A DNA stretch of 64,000 nt. It comes from Roseiarcus sp963813195 (lineage in GTDB: Bacteria; Pseudomonadota; Alphaproteobacteria; Rhizobiales; Beijerinckiaceae). The notes under the pieces were generated by a model. That model searched no databases. It saw only the letters and a list, made by a program, of their open reading frames with translations, and was not told where the DNA came from. Shown here in pieces: positions 19,179-27,732 of the stretch. The position numbers and the translations under genes were made by a program. The stretch covers positions 1-64,000 of the forward strand of contig CAWEYC010000016.1 of the NCBI GenBank assembly GCA_963813195.1, in the 5' to 3' direction. Position 1 is the first letter of the stretch; the number at the start of each line of letters is the position of its first letter.

Positions 19179-20107
19179 AGCGCTGTATTCCTTCTGATCA
19201 TCCAGCGTATCACCAGAGTCCCGGCAAGCACCGAAGCTAACGCGTAGGTCAGGAGCTTCCTTCCGGTCGGGTCGGAGAACAGGAGATCGACCGATTGCGG
19301 ACTGATCTTGTATAGTATCCCGCCGACAACGAAGGGCGCCAATGAAAGTGCTCGCGAGGAAAAGATCACCTCTGCTGCCAGAGCCTTCGCGCGAGCAGCC
19401 AGCGTAACACGCTGACGCACGGTGTCTCCCAAAGTCTGCAAGGTTTCAGCCAAGGCGCCACCCGATTTCATCTGGACTCCAAGCGTCACCGCAAAGAATC
19501 CATACTCCGCCACCTGTGTTCGCTGATAGATTCCTTCTACAGCTTCCTCCGGAGGTCTCCCCAGAGCCAGCTCACTGCACACGATGGCAAACTGCCCGGC
19601 TGTAGGCTGCGGCATCTCACGAGAGACGGCGCGAAACGCCTCGTTCACGGGGAGACCGGATCGAACAGCGCCAGTCACCATTTCGATCGTGTCGGGCAAC
19701 TGTCGAAACAGTTGATTGGCGAGGCGACGGCGCTGCCACCCAAACAGACCCCGCACTACCATCATGGCCACAAAGACGGCCGCGAGAGACACATAGAGCG
19801 TAGGAAATCCCAGCAGGCTATTGGCATAAAAGATCGCCGCCGCTGCGATGGCGCCGGCAAGCAGCACATATTCGGGACGCAAATCGTAAGATGTTGCTGC
19901 CCTGTAGTTGGCCAAGCGATGGAACAACAGCCACCTGGAATCGACCGGCGCCCGACGGATCGAGGGTATGCTCTCCGAATGTGAGGTTGATAGAGCTGTC
20001 GCAATCTGGCGATCGATGCGCCTTTGTCGCGAATCGAGAAACAACGCAACGGCTGCCGCACATACCAGCAGCAGCAGAACAAGAATGATTGATGACTGCG
20101 CCATCAT
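19175..20107 (-). CDS. tadB: Tad pilus inner-membrane platform protein TadB
   Basis: About 310 residues. The ATG at 20107 overlaps the cpaF stop. An N-terminal helix (SSIILVLLLLVCAAAVALFL) is followed by further helices around residues 85-130. The T2SSF domain contains QLPDTIEMVTGAVRSGLPVN and GVQMKSGGALAETLQTLGDT, and the protein ends with C-terminal helices. It partners TadC. Confidence 0.92.
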   Translation of the reverse strand: MMAQSSIILVLLLLVCAAAVALFLDSRQRRIDRQIATALSTSHSESIPSIRRAPVDSRWLLFHRLANYRAATSYDLRPEYVLLAGAIAAAAIFYANSLLGFPTLYVSLAAVFVAMMVVRGLFGWQRRRLANQLFRQLPDTIEMVTGAVRSGLPVNEAFRAVSREMPQPTAGQFAIVCSELALGRPPEEAVEGIYQRTQVAEYGFFAVTLGVQMKSGGALAETLQTLGDTVRQRVTLAARAKALAAEVIFSSRALSLAPFVVGGILYKISPQSVDLLFSDPTGRKLLTYALASVLAGTLVIRWMIRRNTAL

Positions 20108-21462
20108 AGCTGCCGCATAGCCTCGGCCCACGCCCGATCAAGCCCGTAATAGACAAGACGGCTCTTGAATTTTGGGACGGCTTGCGTGGACCTGTAGGCC
20201 CCCGATATCCGTCCGTGAACATCCTCCTCACGAAACTCGAACGTTGCGATGTCATTGGTGGTGATCACATCGCCCTCCAGGCCGATCACCTCGCTGATCT
20301 GGACGATGCGACGTTGGCCATCGCGCATGCGTTCGACGTGCACGATGACATCCAACGCTGCGACGATCTGAAATCGAATTGACCGCGACGGCAGATTGAC
20401 CTGTCCCATCTGCACCATGTTTTCAACACGGGTCAGTGCGTCGCGTGCGCTGTTGGCATGCACCGTGGAGATCGAACCGTCATGGCCGGTGTTCATCGCC
20501 TGCAGCATGTCGAACGCTTCGGGGCCGCGCACCTCGCCCACGATGATCCGGTCAGGACGCATGCGCAGCGCATTCCACACCAGATCGCGTTGCGTCACCT
20601 GCCCCGTGCCTTCGAGACTGGGAGGCCGGGTCTCCAGGCTGATCACGTGCGGCTGCTGAAGCTGCAACTCCGCCGCGTCTTCGATGGTGACGATGCGTTC
20701 GCTGTGATCGATGAATTGGCTGAGGGCGTTCAACAGCGTCGTCTTGCCGGAACCTGTGCCGCCGGAGACCAGAACATTGAGCCGAGTCCGGGCGGCAATC
20801 TCCAGCAATCGTCCCATGGCCGGGGTCATCGTGCCGTTTTCGATCATTCCGGCAATATCATAACGTCGGCTTGGGAATTTGCGGATGGAGATGCAGGGGC
20901 TATGGATCGCCAGCGGCGGGAAGATGATGTTGACCCGGCTGCCGTCCGGCAAGCGGCAATCCACCATCGGACTCGATTCGTCGACGCGCCGTCCCACTCG
21001 CCCGGCAATCTTCTGCGCCACGGACGCGATATGCTCATTGTCGCGGAATCGGATCGCGACCCGCTCCAGCTTGCCCTGTCGCTCGACATAGACATTGCTG
21101 GGTCCGTTGACCATGACATCGTTGATCGAATTGTCCAGCAGGAGCGGACGGAGCGGCCCGTAGCCGGTCATGTCGTCCGCAAGCTCGTCCGCCAGCTGAA
21201 GCTGCTCGCGACCTGACAGTTCGAGCCGTTCCTGGTTGGCGATTCCGTGGATGATTTCCTCGATCTGCCGCCGAAGAACCTCGCGCGAAACATTTGCGGC
21301 CACGGATGGCTCGATCTGCTCGATGACACGTTCGCGCAGCGAAGCCGACATCACGGGTTGCTCGGCACGAGGTTCGTTGCGCGCTGGCGTCGATGGGCCT
21401 GGCGTCAATGCGGGCGACCGCGTTGGCGCGCCGTCGCGCTCGAGCTTACCAAACGTTTTCAT
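20104..21462 (-). CDS. cpaF: Tad pilus assembly ATPase CpaF/TadA
   Basis: About 452 residues from ATG 21462, which overlaps the cpaE stop. A helical N-terminal region (RERVIEQIEPSVAANVSREV) precedes the VirB11-type core: Walker A VSGGTGSGKTTLLNAL near residue 232, Asp box VTIEDAAELQLQQPHVISLE, Walker B RMRPDRIIVGEVRGPEAFDM and a His box (NTGHDGSISTVHANSARD). It powers pilus extension and probably retraction. Confidence 0.95.
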   Translation of the reverse strand: MKTFGKLERDGAPTRSPALTPGPSTPARNEPRAEQPVMSASLRERVIEQIEPSVAANVSREVLRRQIEEIIHGIANQERLELSGREQLQLADELADDMTGYGPLRPLLLDNSINDVMVNGPSNVYVERQGKLERVAIRFRDNEHIASVAQKIAGRVGRRVDESSPMVDCRLPDGSRVNIIFPPLAIHSPCISIRKFPSRRYDIAGMIENGTMTPAMGRLLEIAARTRLNVLVSGGTGSGKTTLLNALSQFIDHSERIVTIEDAAELQLQQPHVISLETRPPSLEGTGQVTQRDLVWNALRMRPDRIIVGEVRGPEAFDMLQAMNTGHDGSISTVHANSARDALTRVENMVQMGQVNLPSRSIRFQIVAALDVIVHVERMRDGQRRIVQISEVIGLEGDVITTNDIATFEFREEDVHGRISGAYRSTQAVPKFKSRLVYYGLDRAWAEAMRQL

Positions 21463-22661
21463 CGCCCGAGCAGCCTCCTCAACCATCCCTTGCGTTCGTC
21501 GCCTACGGCAGCGATCTCCCGTACAATCGGCGCCAGGTAACGTCGCAGTCTTGGTACGTGCTTCAGGGCCGGAATTCCGAGATTGACCGCCTGGGTCATC
21601 CCCTTGCCGAGATCAGGAATCACCATGTCTGGTTTTCCGCCCAAGGCCTTGACGATTGTCGCCGTGGGAAGGCCCCCGGCGCGATTGGCGCGGTTGAGCA
21701 AAGTAAACACGCGATTCTTGCCGGAAATGTTGGCGACCGCCGCGCGGAGCGCATGGGCATTGCGTAGCCCGGTCACTTCCGCTTCCAGCAGCACCAGGAC
21801 GTGGCGGGAAAGAGCGATCACCGGATGGATGGCTGGCGCCAACGGCATCGGCACGTCGACGACGATGTAATTGAACCGTTGACGGAGCAGGCCCAGCACA
21901 TGCCTCACTCCCTCTTCCGTGATGTCCAGTTGCGCATCCATGTCCTCATCGCCCGAAATCAACCGCACTCGATCGTTGATTTCAATTGCTGCGCGTTCGA
22001 GGAACAGCGTGTCCGCCCGCACAGGGTTTTCCAGAGCGATGCGCAACCCCGGTCCAGGCCTGACACCCAACATCACGGCTGTTTCGCCGCCCTGGAGATG
22101 AAGGTCGAGCAGGGCGACCTTGGCCTTTGTGGTCTCGGCCAGTTGCAGTGCGAGATTGATAGCGATGCTCGTTGCTCCGGCGCCCCCCTGGGCGCCGCAG
22201 ATCGAGATCACATGCCCGCCACGATCGATCGGATCGGGCCCCACGGCGGCAAGCAGCTTTGGGCGTAGATGGGTTTGCACCAGATCGCGCGTCAGCGGCT
22301 TGGGAAGGTAGTCGTTCAGGCCGAGTTCCATGAGAGCGCGGTAGAAGGGGATATCGGCGTTCTGACCGATCAAGGCGACCCGAACATCGGCCGGGCAGAC
22401 GCGCGACAACCTTTCCAAATCCGCGAATGGATCATCGATTTCGCTGATGTCCGCCACCAACGCGGACAGCTCGGTATCGGATTCGAGCATCTTGATGGCG
22501 TTACGGATCGTGCCGCGCTTGACCTCGAGGTTACCGCCCTCGAGGCCTTTCTGCAAAGCCGCTGCGCTCAGATCGTCGTTGACGTAACAGACGATTCGGT
22601 CGCGAATGACAGCAGACGGCGCGTCTTCGGCCGGCCTTATGGATGCAATGTTGACGCTCAT
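21459..22661 (-). CDS. cpaE: Tad pilus localisation protein CpaE/TadZ (MinD-like ATPase)
   Basis: A 400-residue protein with a receiver-like N-terminal domain (residues ~25-140, CYVNDDLSAAALQKGLEGG) and a MinD/ParA-type ATPase domain. The deviant Walker A reads ISICGAQGGAGATSIAINLA near residue 155, with VALLDLHLQGG next and FNYIVVDVPMPLAPA as Walker B. The first Lys of a usual MinD P-loop is Gln in this copy, as in many TadZ proteins. It positions the pilus machine at the pole. The gap to cpaB is about 25 bases. Confidence 0.93.
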   Translation of the reverse strand: MSVNIASIRPAEDAPSAVIRDRIVCYVNDDLSAAALQKGLEGGNLEVKRGTIRNAIKMLESDTELSALVADISEIDDPFADLERLSRVCPADVRVALIGQNADIPFYRALMELGLNDYLPKPLTRDLVQTHLRPKLLAAVGPDPIDRGGHVISICGAQGGAGATSIAINLALQLAETTKAKVALLDLHLQGGETAVMLGVRPGPGLRIALENPVRADTLFLERAAIEINDRVRLISGDEDMDAQLDITEEGVRHVLGLLRQRFNYIVVDVPMPLAPAIHPVIALSRHVLVLLEAEVTGLRNAHALRAAVANISGKNRVFTLLNRANRAGGLPTATIVKALGGKPDMVIPDLGKGMTQAVNLGIPALKHVPRLRRYLAPIVREIAAVGDERKGWLRRLLGR

Positions 22662-22686
22662 TAGCGACCCCCAGACACCTTAACCG

Positions 22687-23638
22687 TTAGTCCTTGCCTT
22701 TATCGCCGATGGAGCCCGCCAAAGCCGCGGTCTGTCGGACAAATTCCGCAGGCCCATCGCAGCCTGACACGGGCGCCGCGTCCTCGGCGTCCTGCTTCTT
22801 GACCGAGTATTCCTTGACCTTGCCGTTTTCATAAACCACCACCGTCGTGTTCTGGCGGGCGATCGCATTCTGTCGGGCGATTTCCGGCGACACATCGCAG
22901 CCGAACATCGTGCCCAAGTCCGCTGTGTCCTTCACTTCGACGGCTGAGCGGACGGCCAAGGAGAGCTTTCCGAGATCCTTTGCGAGCGTGATCTTCTTGA
23001 CCTGTTCTGGCGAAAGCTGCAGCGATACGGAGTGTGTCACTTTGCCGGCGGTGGCGTTGGCGCCCGAGGCGCCTTCCACAATCTCCTGGTCGATCGCAAT
23101 GATCCGAGCATTGCGAAGAACGATTTCGCTCAGTGAGTGACGCGCCGGATCCGCCTTGTCGGTCCCCTGCGTCAATACGACATCCACATAATCGCCAGGC
23201 CAGATCAGGCCCGAGACGCCAGAACTCCGCGTCGACATTGATGCTGATGGCGCGGGTATCCGGCGCCAGGACGCTGGCGAGAAAGCCCCGGTCTCGTGGC
23301 CGCAAGACGTCTTGCGATGTAATCGGACGGCCGGTGTCGACGAACTTGCGAACCAGAGAACCGCGAAGCTCAATCTTGGCGCCAGGCGATTCAGCGATCG
23401 CCCCTGCCGGAACGTCGCTGGGCCGTGCGGTTCGCACCTCGAAATCTTCATCGCGCATGAATGTGCCCGGCGGTAGCGGATGCGCCGCGACAAAATATCC
23501 GTCTGCGAGAGGCGCCGGAGCGCTCTGCACAACCTGCGCGACGGGCTTCGGCAGGTTTGCGTTGTAGGCGATGAGCCCGAGCGCAGCCGTTGCGAGCAAC
23601 AGCACCATGATGATCGAGAGACGCAGCGTAGACGACAT
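22687..23638 (-). pseudogene. cpaB: Tad pilus protein CpaB/RcpC with one frameshift
   Basis: Begins at ATG 23638, directly after the cpaA stop. An N-terminal membrane helix (LSIIMVLLLATAALGLIAYN) leads to the SAF domain with ADGYFVAAHPLPPGTFMRDE and PITSQDVLRPRDRGFLASVL. The frame breaks near 23223 after INVDAE; removing one A:T pair restores SGVSGLIWPGDYVDVVLTQG. The RcpC-like C-terminal region (VSLQLSPEQVKKITLAKDLG) and a Cys-containing tail follow to 22687. About 315 residues when repaired. CpaB helps gate or stabilise the secretin in the periplasm. Probably intact in life if the extra base is an error. Confidence 0.85.
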
Positions 23639-23639
23639 G

Positions 23640-24155
23640 TCAGAACCCGCGGCTGAAGGCAGTCCAAATACCGCCACACGCAATGGCGGCCCCGTAAGGT
23701 AGCGGCGCCTGCCGCAAGTTGCGCCAACGCTCGACTGCGTAGACGCGGCGCAAAAACGACGACCCGGCGGGCGCTGGCCTGGGATGAGGCAGGAGACGCA
23801 TCAACAGATGCACCATCGCAAGAACGGCGCCGGCCAGCCCAGTCATGGTCAACAACTGAGTCACCCCCGTCAACGGGAGGCCGACCGCCAATGCGACCAG
23901 CAGCTTGACGTCGCCGCCGCCGATCCATCCCCGCTGGTAGACGACGATCAGCAGCAAAAACAGGATTGTCGCGGCGGCCAGCAATTCCGTAACATGCGTC
24001 GGACCCGCGAACTGGCTGGCGATCCCGAGCAGCGCCAGCGTCAGGCAAATCTCATTATGGATCAACCGTGTCGCGATATCGATCACGGCGACATAGAGCA
24101 ACAGCGCGATCTCCAGGACCAAGGCCGTGGGAGCAATCCAGTTCATCAGATGCAT
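23640..24155 (-). CDS. cpaA: Prepilin peptidase CpaA/TadV
   Basis: A 171-residue membrane aspartic protease. The two catalytic Asp sites are present: the first in LYVAVIDIATRLIHNEI and the second in WIGGGDVKLLVALAVGLPL (GGGDVK). The PLPYGAAIACGGIW segment near the C-terminus is also typical. It cuts the leaders of Flp and TadE/F prepilins at the inner membrane. It is located 37 bases after the second flp gene. Confidence 0.92.
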   Translation of the reverse strand: MHLMNWIAPTALVLEIALLLYVAVIDIATRLIHNEICLTLALLGIASQFAGPTHVTELLAAATILFLLLIVVYQRGWIGGGDVKLLVALAVGLPLTGVTQLLTMTGLAGAVLAMVHLLMRLLPHPRPAPAGSSFLRRVYAVERWRNLRQAPLPYGAAIACGGIWTAFSRGF

Positions 24156-24192
24156 GCCTCGATGCCCCTTGCGAGTCAGACGGCCGCAGGCT

Positions 24193-24402
24193 TCAGACGG
24201 CGGCCGCGATAGCGTTCGAGATAGCGGTGAGCCCGGTATTCAGGGCTCCCTGGATAGTACCGGCGCCAGGACCACCGAACGCGGCAGCCACTGTGCCGAC
24301 GATGCAAGCCGCGACGGTCACGTACTCGAACGACACCACGCCGTCCTTGTCCGCGGGCAGACGCTTCACCGCCTCACACATCTTGAAGTACGACTTCAGC
24401 AT
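24193..24402 (-). CDS. flp: Flp/Fap-type pilin 2
   Basis: A 69-residue Flp prepilin starting MLKSYFKMCEAVKRLPADKD. Cleavage is expected after Gly in KDGVVSFEYV, with the conserved Glu-Tyr at positions +5 and +6. A hydrophobic helix (VAACIVGTVAAAFGGPGAGT) and a short tail follow. I start it at ATG 24402 rather than further upstream, because the upstream codons lie in the hairpin at 24426-24453. It is a paralogue of the pilin at 24510-24725. Confidence 0.88.
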   Translation of the reverse strand: MLKSYFKMCEAVKRLPADKDGVVSFEYVTVAACIVGTVAAAFGGPGAGTIQGALNTGLTAISNAIAAAV

Positions 24403-24425
24403 GAGCGGGATTTCCTTCGTCCAGG

Positions 24426-24453
24426 ACGATGGTTGCAGACATGCAACCATCGT
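24426..24453 (-). promoter_or_regulatory. Perfect 11-bp hairpin between the two pilin genes
   Basis: ACGATGGTTGC (24426-24436) pairs with GCAACCATCGT (24443-24453) around a 6-base loop. It sits 24 bases upstream of the second pilin start. In the transcript it may limit ribosome access, or stop 3' exonucleases and so stabilise the first pilin message. Confidence 0.55.
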
Positions 24454-24461
24454 TTGGTAAG

Positions 24462-24490
24462 AAAAGGTGGGGGCACAGCCCAGCGCCCCC
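24462..24490 (-). terminator. Intrinsic-terminator-like hairpin after the first pilin gene
   Basis: On the minus strand a GGGGGC/GCCCCC stem (24485-24490 with 24469-24474, 10-base loop) is followed by ACC and TTTT (24462-24465). It stands 20 bases after the first pilin stop, so most transcripts probably end here, giving excess pilin over the assembly genes. Some read-through must feed the rest of the operon. Confidence 0.6.
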
Positions 24491-24509
24491 CTTTCCGGAA
24501 GTCAGGGCG

Positions 24510-24725
24510 TCAGCCTGTGATGGCGGTAGTGAAAGCTTGCGTGATCGTGGTGATCCCGCCAGTCAGCGCCCCGCCGATAGTACCAGCGGCGCCACCACCG
24601 AACGCCGCAGACACTGCGGCGATGATGCACGCCGCGACGATCACGTACTCGAACGACACCACGCCGTCCTTGTCCGTGCGCAGACGAGCAAGCAGATCGC
24701 TGGTCTTTACGTAAATCTTCAACAT
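24510..24725 (-). CDS. flp: Flp/Fap-type pilin 1 (major pilin candidate)
   Basis: A 71-residue Flp prepilin, MLKIYVKTSDLLARLRTDKD, cleaved after Gly in KDGVVSFEYVIVAAC (Glu-Tyr at +5/+6). The hydrophobic helix is followed by a Gly/Thr-rich tail (GGALTGGITTITQAF). A GAGGGAG ribosome site precedes the ATG at 24725. As the first gene of the operon with a terminator right behind it, it is the best candidate for the major pilus subunit. Confidence 0.92.
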   Translation of the reverse strand: MLKIYVKTSDLLARLRTDKDGVVSFEYVIVAACIIAAVSAAFGGGAAGTIGGALTGGITTITQAFTTAITG

Positions 24726-24763
24726 GAGCTCACTCCCTCAACTCGAGAAAACCGTACTTGGGC

Positions 24764-24799
24764 AATGTTCCATTCGTCCTTACTGGGCAACGGAACATT
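24764..24799 (-). promoter_or_regulatory. Inverted repeat upstream of the flp operon
   Basis: AATGTTCC (24764-24771) and GGAACATT (24792-24799) form an 8-bp inverted repeat with a 20-base spacer, about 40-75 bases before the first pilin start. Each arm is adjacent to the sequence GGGCAA. It is a candidate operator in the promoter region. Confidence 0.45.
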
Positions 24800-24803
24800 T
24801 ACC

Positions 24804-24818
24804 CTAAGAAAACGTTAA
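24804..24818 (-). promoter_or_regulatory. CtrA-like box upstream of flp
   Basis: On the minus strand the sequence is TTAA, seven bases, then TTAG (24818 to 24804). This matches seven of eight fixed bases of the alphaproteobacterial CtrA site TTAA-N7-TTAA. It lies about 80 bases before the pilin start. In Caulobacter the pilin gene is CtrA-controlled, so cell-cycle control is plausible here. Confidence 0.4.
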
Positions 24819-24914
24819 AGCGTTTCTCGCCAAAGAGTCAATAAGTACAAAGACGTGAGTAGGGCTAAAATAACGGCGTCGGGGTGACCACTGCGAGGTA
24901 CCTCGATTTTTTCA

Positions 24915-25069
24915 CCTAATCCGACTTGAGCCCGCCAACTTCCTATCGCCGCTGCCAATAGCGGTGCCGATCGCGGGATTGTGTCCACGACGTCTTTGCC
25001 CTGCGACGTCAGCACTTTAGCCAGACGCACTTTCGCCTCGATCTCTTCGGGGTTGTGGCGTTTTTTCGG
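24915..25069 (-). pseudogene. Degenerate IS3-family OrfA fragment
   Basis: The minus strand reads VPKKRHNPEEIEAKVRLAKV and LTSQGKDVVDTIPR, the start of an IS3-type OrfA. In the next frame it continues with RYWQRR, a stop codon, and EVGGLKSD, matching the helix-turn-helix end YRWRxEYGGLKSD of the same family. Frame loss and a stop show it is dead. It lies about 100 bases upstream of the flp promoter region. Confidence 0.55.
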
Positions 25070-25390
25070 CACTTTTAGGAGGAACGATGCCATGCCGCGC
25101 AGGCGGTTCACGAATGAACTGATCGCGCCTGCCTTACGACAAGCGGAAAGATGCGGGCTCGCCTGACGGGCGTCCGGATCGGTTTCTCGCGACCACTGCG
25201 CCTCCCGATCCCCACGGGAGGAATAACATTCGCGCCAAATCTACGACTGTAGTGCTGACATGCGAATTCGTTGGAACCGGCGCCCCGTTAACTTGTTGTT
25301 TGACTATTGGGAATATCCCCAGAACCTAATAGCAGGAAGCCCCGAGGCCGAATTCCTCCGATCATCGACTCTCGCGCAAAGGAGCCCCCG

Positions 25391-25678
25391 TTGTCGCGTC
25401 TTCCTCTGTATAAGACGATTTTGCTGGCGGCCTTTGCCGCCCTTCAAATCGCCGACGTCATCACCACCAAGCGGGTGCTCGACAAGGGCGGGTGGGAGGG
25501 GAACCCCCTCGAGGTCCTGTCCATGTCGCTCCTCGGAGGCTATTGGCCGATCCCCAAGCTCGCCCTGATGGCCGCCTGTGTGGCGTGCATGGTCCGGTGG
25601 AAGCCGAGATATGTGGCCCCGTTTGTGGCGCTCATGGGCCTCGTGGTCGCTAACAACGCGCTGTGGACCTATACGTGA
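25391..25678 (+). CDS. Small membrane protein, DUF5658-like
   Basis: A 95-residue protein with a TTG start at 25391 supported by AAAGGAG seven bases before. Helices: ILLAAFAALQIADVITTKRV, a loop with GGWEGNPLEVL, then LALMAACVACMVRW and YVAPFVALMGLVVANNALW. The pattern QIADVITTKRVLxKGGWExNPL is that of small DUF5658-type membrane proteins of unknown role. It stands alone between the flp region and the dhaL gene, which converges on it. Confidence 0.6.
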   Translation: MSRLPLYKTILLAAFAALQIADVITTKRVLDKGGWEGNPLEVLSMSLLGGYWPIPKLALMAACVACMVRWKPRYVAPFVALMGLVVANNALWTYT

Positions 25679-25785
25679 GCGCGAGCGACCGCAGGTTCGA
25701 GCGCCAAGATCACCCGGCGCGGTAGCCGTTTCGTTGCGCCAGCCGCTTGGGAGCTCCGGCCGCGCCCTTCGAGCGGAGCATGAGA

Positions 25786-25807
25786 CGCCACCAGCGCGCC
25801 ACCAGCG
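25786..25807. repeat. 11-bp tandem duplication
   Basis: CGCCACCAGCG occurs twice in direct succession (25786-25796 and 25797-25807) in the gap between two convergent genes. No function is implied. Confidence 0.5.
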
Positions 25808-25856
25808 AAGATGCGGATGACGTCGGCGCAGGTTCAAGAACCGCGTGGCGGCACAA

Positions 25857-26492
25857 TCATTTGTTGTCGACTGGACGCAACGCCTCGATGATCTTGACCA
25901 TGGCAAGTTGACCGGGATCGTAGAGACCGATGCTTGCCGCCCCAAACATCCGTGCCCGGCCAAGCTTGTTGGGTCTGGACTTGAAGGCTTCGAGCGTGGA
26001 GCGCGCGGTTGATAAGCTGTCGTCGTAAAGACGGGCGGGCGGCGAACCCGCAGTCGCATCGACTACAGCCTTGAGTATGTCGAGCACCGTCTTGTCACCC
26101 AATTCTCCTCGTCCCCGGGCCATCATGGCCGTGAGAGCAGAGTCAACGATCTGAGAGATCTCGACCGCTTCAATAGAGGACCGTCCTTTGCATTTCTTCG
26201 CCGCAGCCAGAAAGGCCGTCGCCAGCAATGTCCCGTAAGATGAAGACGAGACGCGCTGAAACGCCTTCGCGCACGCGACAAGGACGCCGCCGACGTCCTG
26301 GGGAAGCTCGGCGGCGGCAGCCTCGGCAAATCCGCGCGACACCGTTATGCCGATATCTCCGTCCCCGAGAGCAGCGTCGGCGGCGTTGAGTTCAGCCGCG
26401 GCGACATCCATCGCTGCTGCGACCCGCGCTATTGCAGAAGCCAAATCGGCGACGGTGACGACTCGCCGCGAAACGCCCGTAACCGAGTCCAT
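25857..26492 (-). CDS. dhaL: Dihydroxyacetone kinase-type L subunit (DhaL)
   Basis: About 211 residues from ATG 26492, the nucleotide-binding DhaL fold. The metal-binding Asp cluster is in LNAADAALGDGDIG; the His usual in GDGDHG is Ile here. Other family marks are QRVSSSSYGTLLATAFLAA and GELGDKTVLDILKAVVD. It phosphorylates the ketose held by DhaK. The gap to dhaK is 22 bases. No DhaM phosphotransferase gene is present in the window, so an ATP-using type is more likely. The substrate could be dihydroxyacetone or a related tetrulose. Confidence 0.85.
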   Translation of the reverse strand: MDSVTGVSRRVVTVADLASAIARVAAAMDVAAAELNAADAALGDGDIGITVSRGFAEAAAAELPQDVGGVLVACAKAFQRVSSSSYGTLLATAFLAAAKKCKGRSSIEAVEISQIVDSALTAMMARGRGELGDKTVLDILKAVVDATAGSPPARLYDDSLSTARSTLEAFKSRPNKLGRARMFGAASIGLYDPGQLAMVKIIEALRPVDNK

Positions 26493-26514
26493 CGCTTTTC
26501 CCTCTGCGGGCTGA

Positions 26515-27507
26515 TCAAGACTTCCAGAATGGGCACTCGCAAGGCGCAGCAAGAAGCCGCTCGAGTTGGCCGTCGAGCCGACAAAGCGTAACTGTAGCCC
26601 CGGACATTTCCATCGATGTCGCATAGCGGCCGACGAGCGGCTGTACGATCGTCACATCCTTTTCGGTAAGTCTGGCCGCGAGCCGGCGGTACATGATGTA
26701 CAGCTCCTCGAGCGGCGTCGCCCCAAGGGAATTGACCAGAAGCGAGACTCGCTCGCCTCGCCCGAGATCGAAGTCGTCAAGGAGGCGGTCGAGCATCTCG
26801 TCGGCCAATTCGTCGGCCGTCTTCAGTTTCGCTCGCCAGAGTCCGCGCTCTCCGTGTATGCCAATCCCCATCTCCATCTCGTCGGAAGGGAGATCGAAGG
26901 TCGGCACTCCGGCCTGCGGCAAGGTGCAGGAACCAAGAGCAAAGCCGATCGAACGGCAGGCGTCGGCAGCCTCCTGAGCCGCCTTGGCGACCTCGCCAAG
27001 GTTCGCACGCTCGGCGGCCCGGGCGCCCGCGACTTTAAATGCATAGACCATGCCTGCCACGCCGCGCCGCCTTTTGGCCTCCGATTTCGGCGCCGAGGCC
27101 ACATCGTCGGCGACGACGACGGTCGTCGAGGCAATGTCCTCCACGGCGAGCATCTCGCTCGCCATGTCGAAGTTCATAATGTCTCCGCCATAGTTGCCGT
27201 AGAGACATAGAATTCCGGCGCCGCCGTTCGCGTGGCGCATGGCATTCGCGATCTGCTCGGCGGAGGGCGAAGCAAACACGTCTCCAATTGCGGCCGCGTC
27301 CAACAAGCCCGGCCCAATATATCCAGTGAAGATGGGCAGGTGACCAGACCCGCCGCCGGTGACAATGCCGACTTTTCCTTCGGTGGCGCCGCTTGCGCGA
27401 ACGATAACGCGCTTTACTGGCTGCCGGAACGACCGATCATGGGCGAGGCACAGGCCCTCCAGCATTTCGTCGACGTAGTCGACGGGCGAATTCATCACCT
27501 TTTTCAT
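26515..27507 (-). CDS. dhaK: Dihydroxyacetone kinase-type K subunit (DhaK)
   Basis: A 330-residue DhaK-fold protein. It has KVGIVTGGGSGHLPIFTGYI near residue 45, YGNYGGDIMNFDMA and VVVADDVASAP, and the substrate-binding His in MEMGIGIHGERGL near residue 215, which forms a hemiaminal with the ketose. It transfers phosphate from the DhaL nucleotide to dihydroxyacetone or a similar small ketose. The next gene downstream is dhaL; on the other side it diverges from a sugar-type ABC transporter, which suggests a joint uptake and kinase module. Confidence 0.88.
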   Translation of the reverse strand: MKKVMNSPVDYVDEMLEGLCLAHDRSFRQPVKRVIVRASGATEGKVGIVTGGGSGHLPIFTGYIGPGLLDAAAIGDVFASPSAEQIANAMRHANGGAGILCLYGNYGGDIMNFDMASEMLAVEDIASTTVVVADDVASAPKSEAKRRRGVAGMVYAFKVAGARAAERANLGEVAKAAQEAADACRSIGFALGSCTLPQAGVPTFDLPSDEMEMGIGIHGERGLWRAKLKTADELADEMLDRLLDDFDLGRGERVSLLVNSLGATPLEELYIMYRRLAARLTEKDVTIVQPLVGRYATSMEMSGATVTLCRLDGQLERLLAAPCECPFWKS

Positions 27508-27566
27508 TTTCCCTCCCGCTCACCATCCGAACTAACGCAGGGCTCCCGCTATGAGCTAGCCGCGGC

Positions 27567-27580
27567 TGCGCATATGCGCA
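27567..27580. promoter_or_regulatory. Perfect 14-bp palindrome TGCGCATATGCGCA
   Basis: The site lies 60 bases upstream of the dhaK start. Related boxes follow at 27733-27742 (ATATGCGCAT), 27744-27754 (AAATGCGCAAA) and 27762-27771 (ACATGCGCGA). The repetition and position fit a regulator binding array. Confidence 0.55.
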
Positions 27581-27732
27581 AGACAAAATCATTTGCGTAA
27601 TCGACACTTTTCAATCACTATCGCAACCTGAGGAAAGCGATCCCGCCATCAATCACTTTTTGTTGATATTCGATCGCCTTCTGTGCAATTACCCGCGGCC
27701 ATCGCTTGACACCGGTTGGCGCCGAATGCGAC

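Noticed and set aside
24815..25111. 98-codon frame on the minus strand as a gene
   Set aside because: Its first half is IS3 OrfA-like and the rest continues in another frame, so it is a remnant and not a protein.
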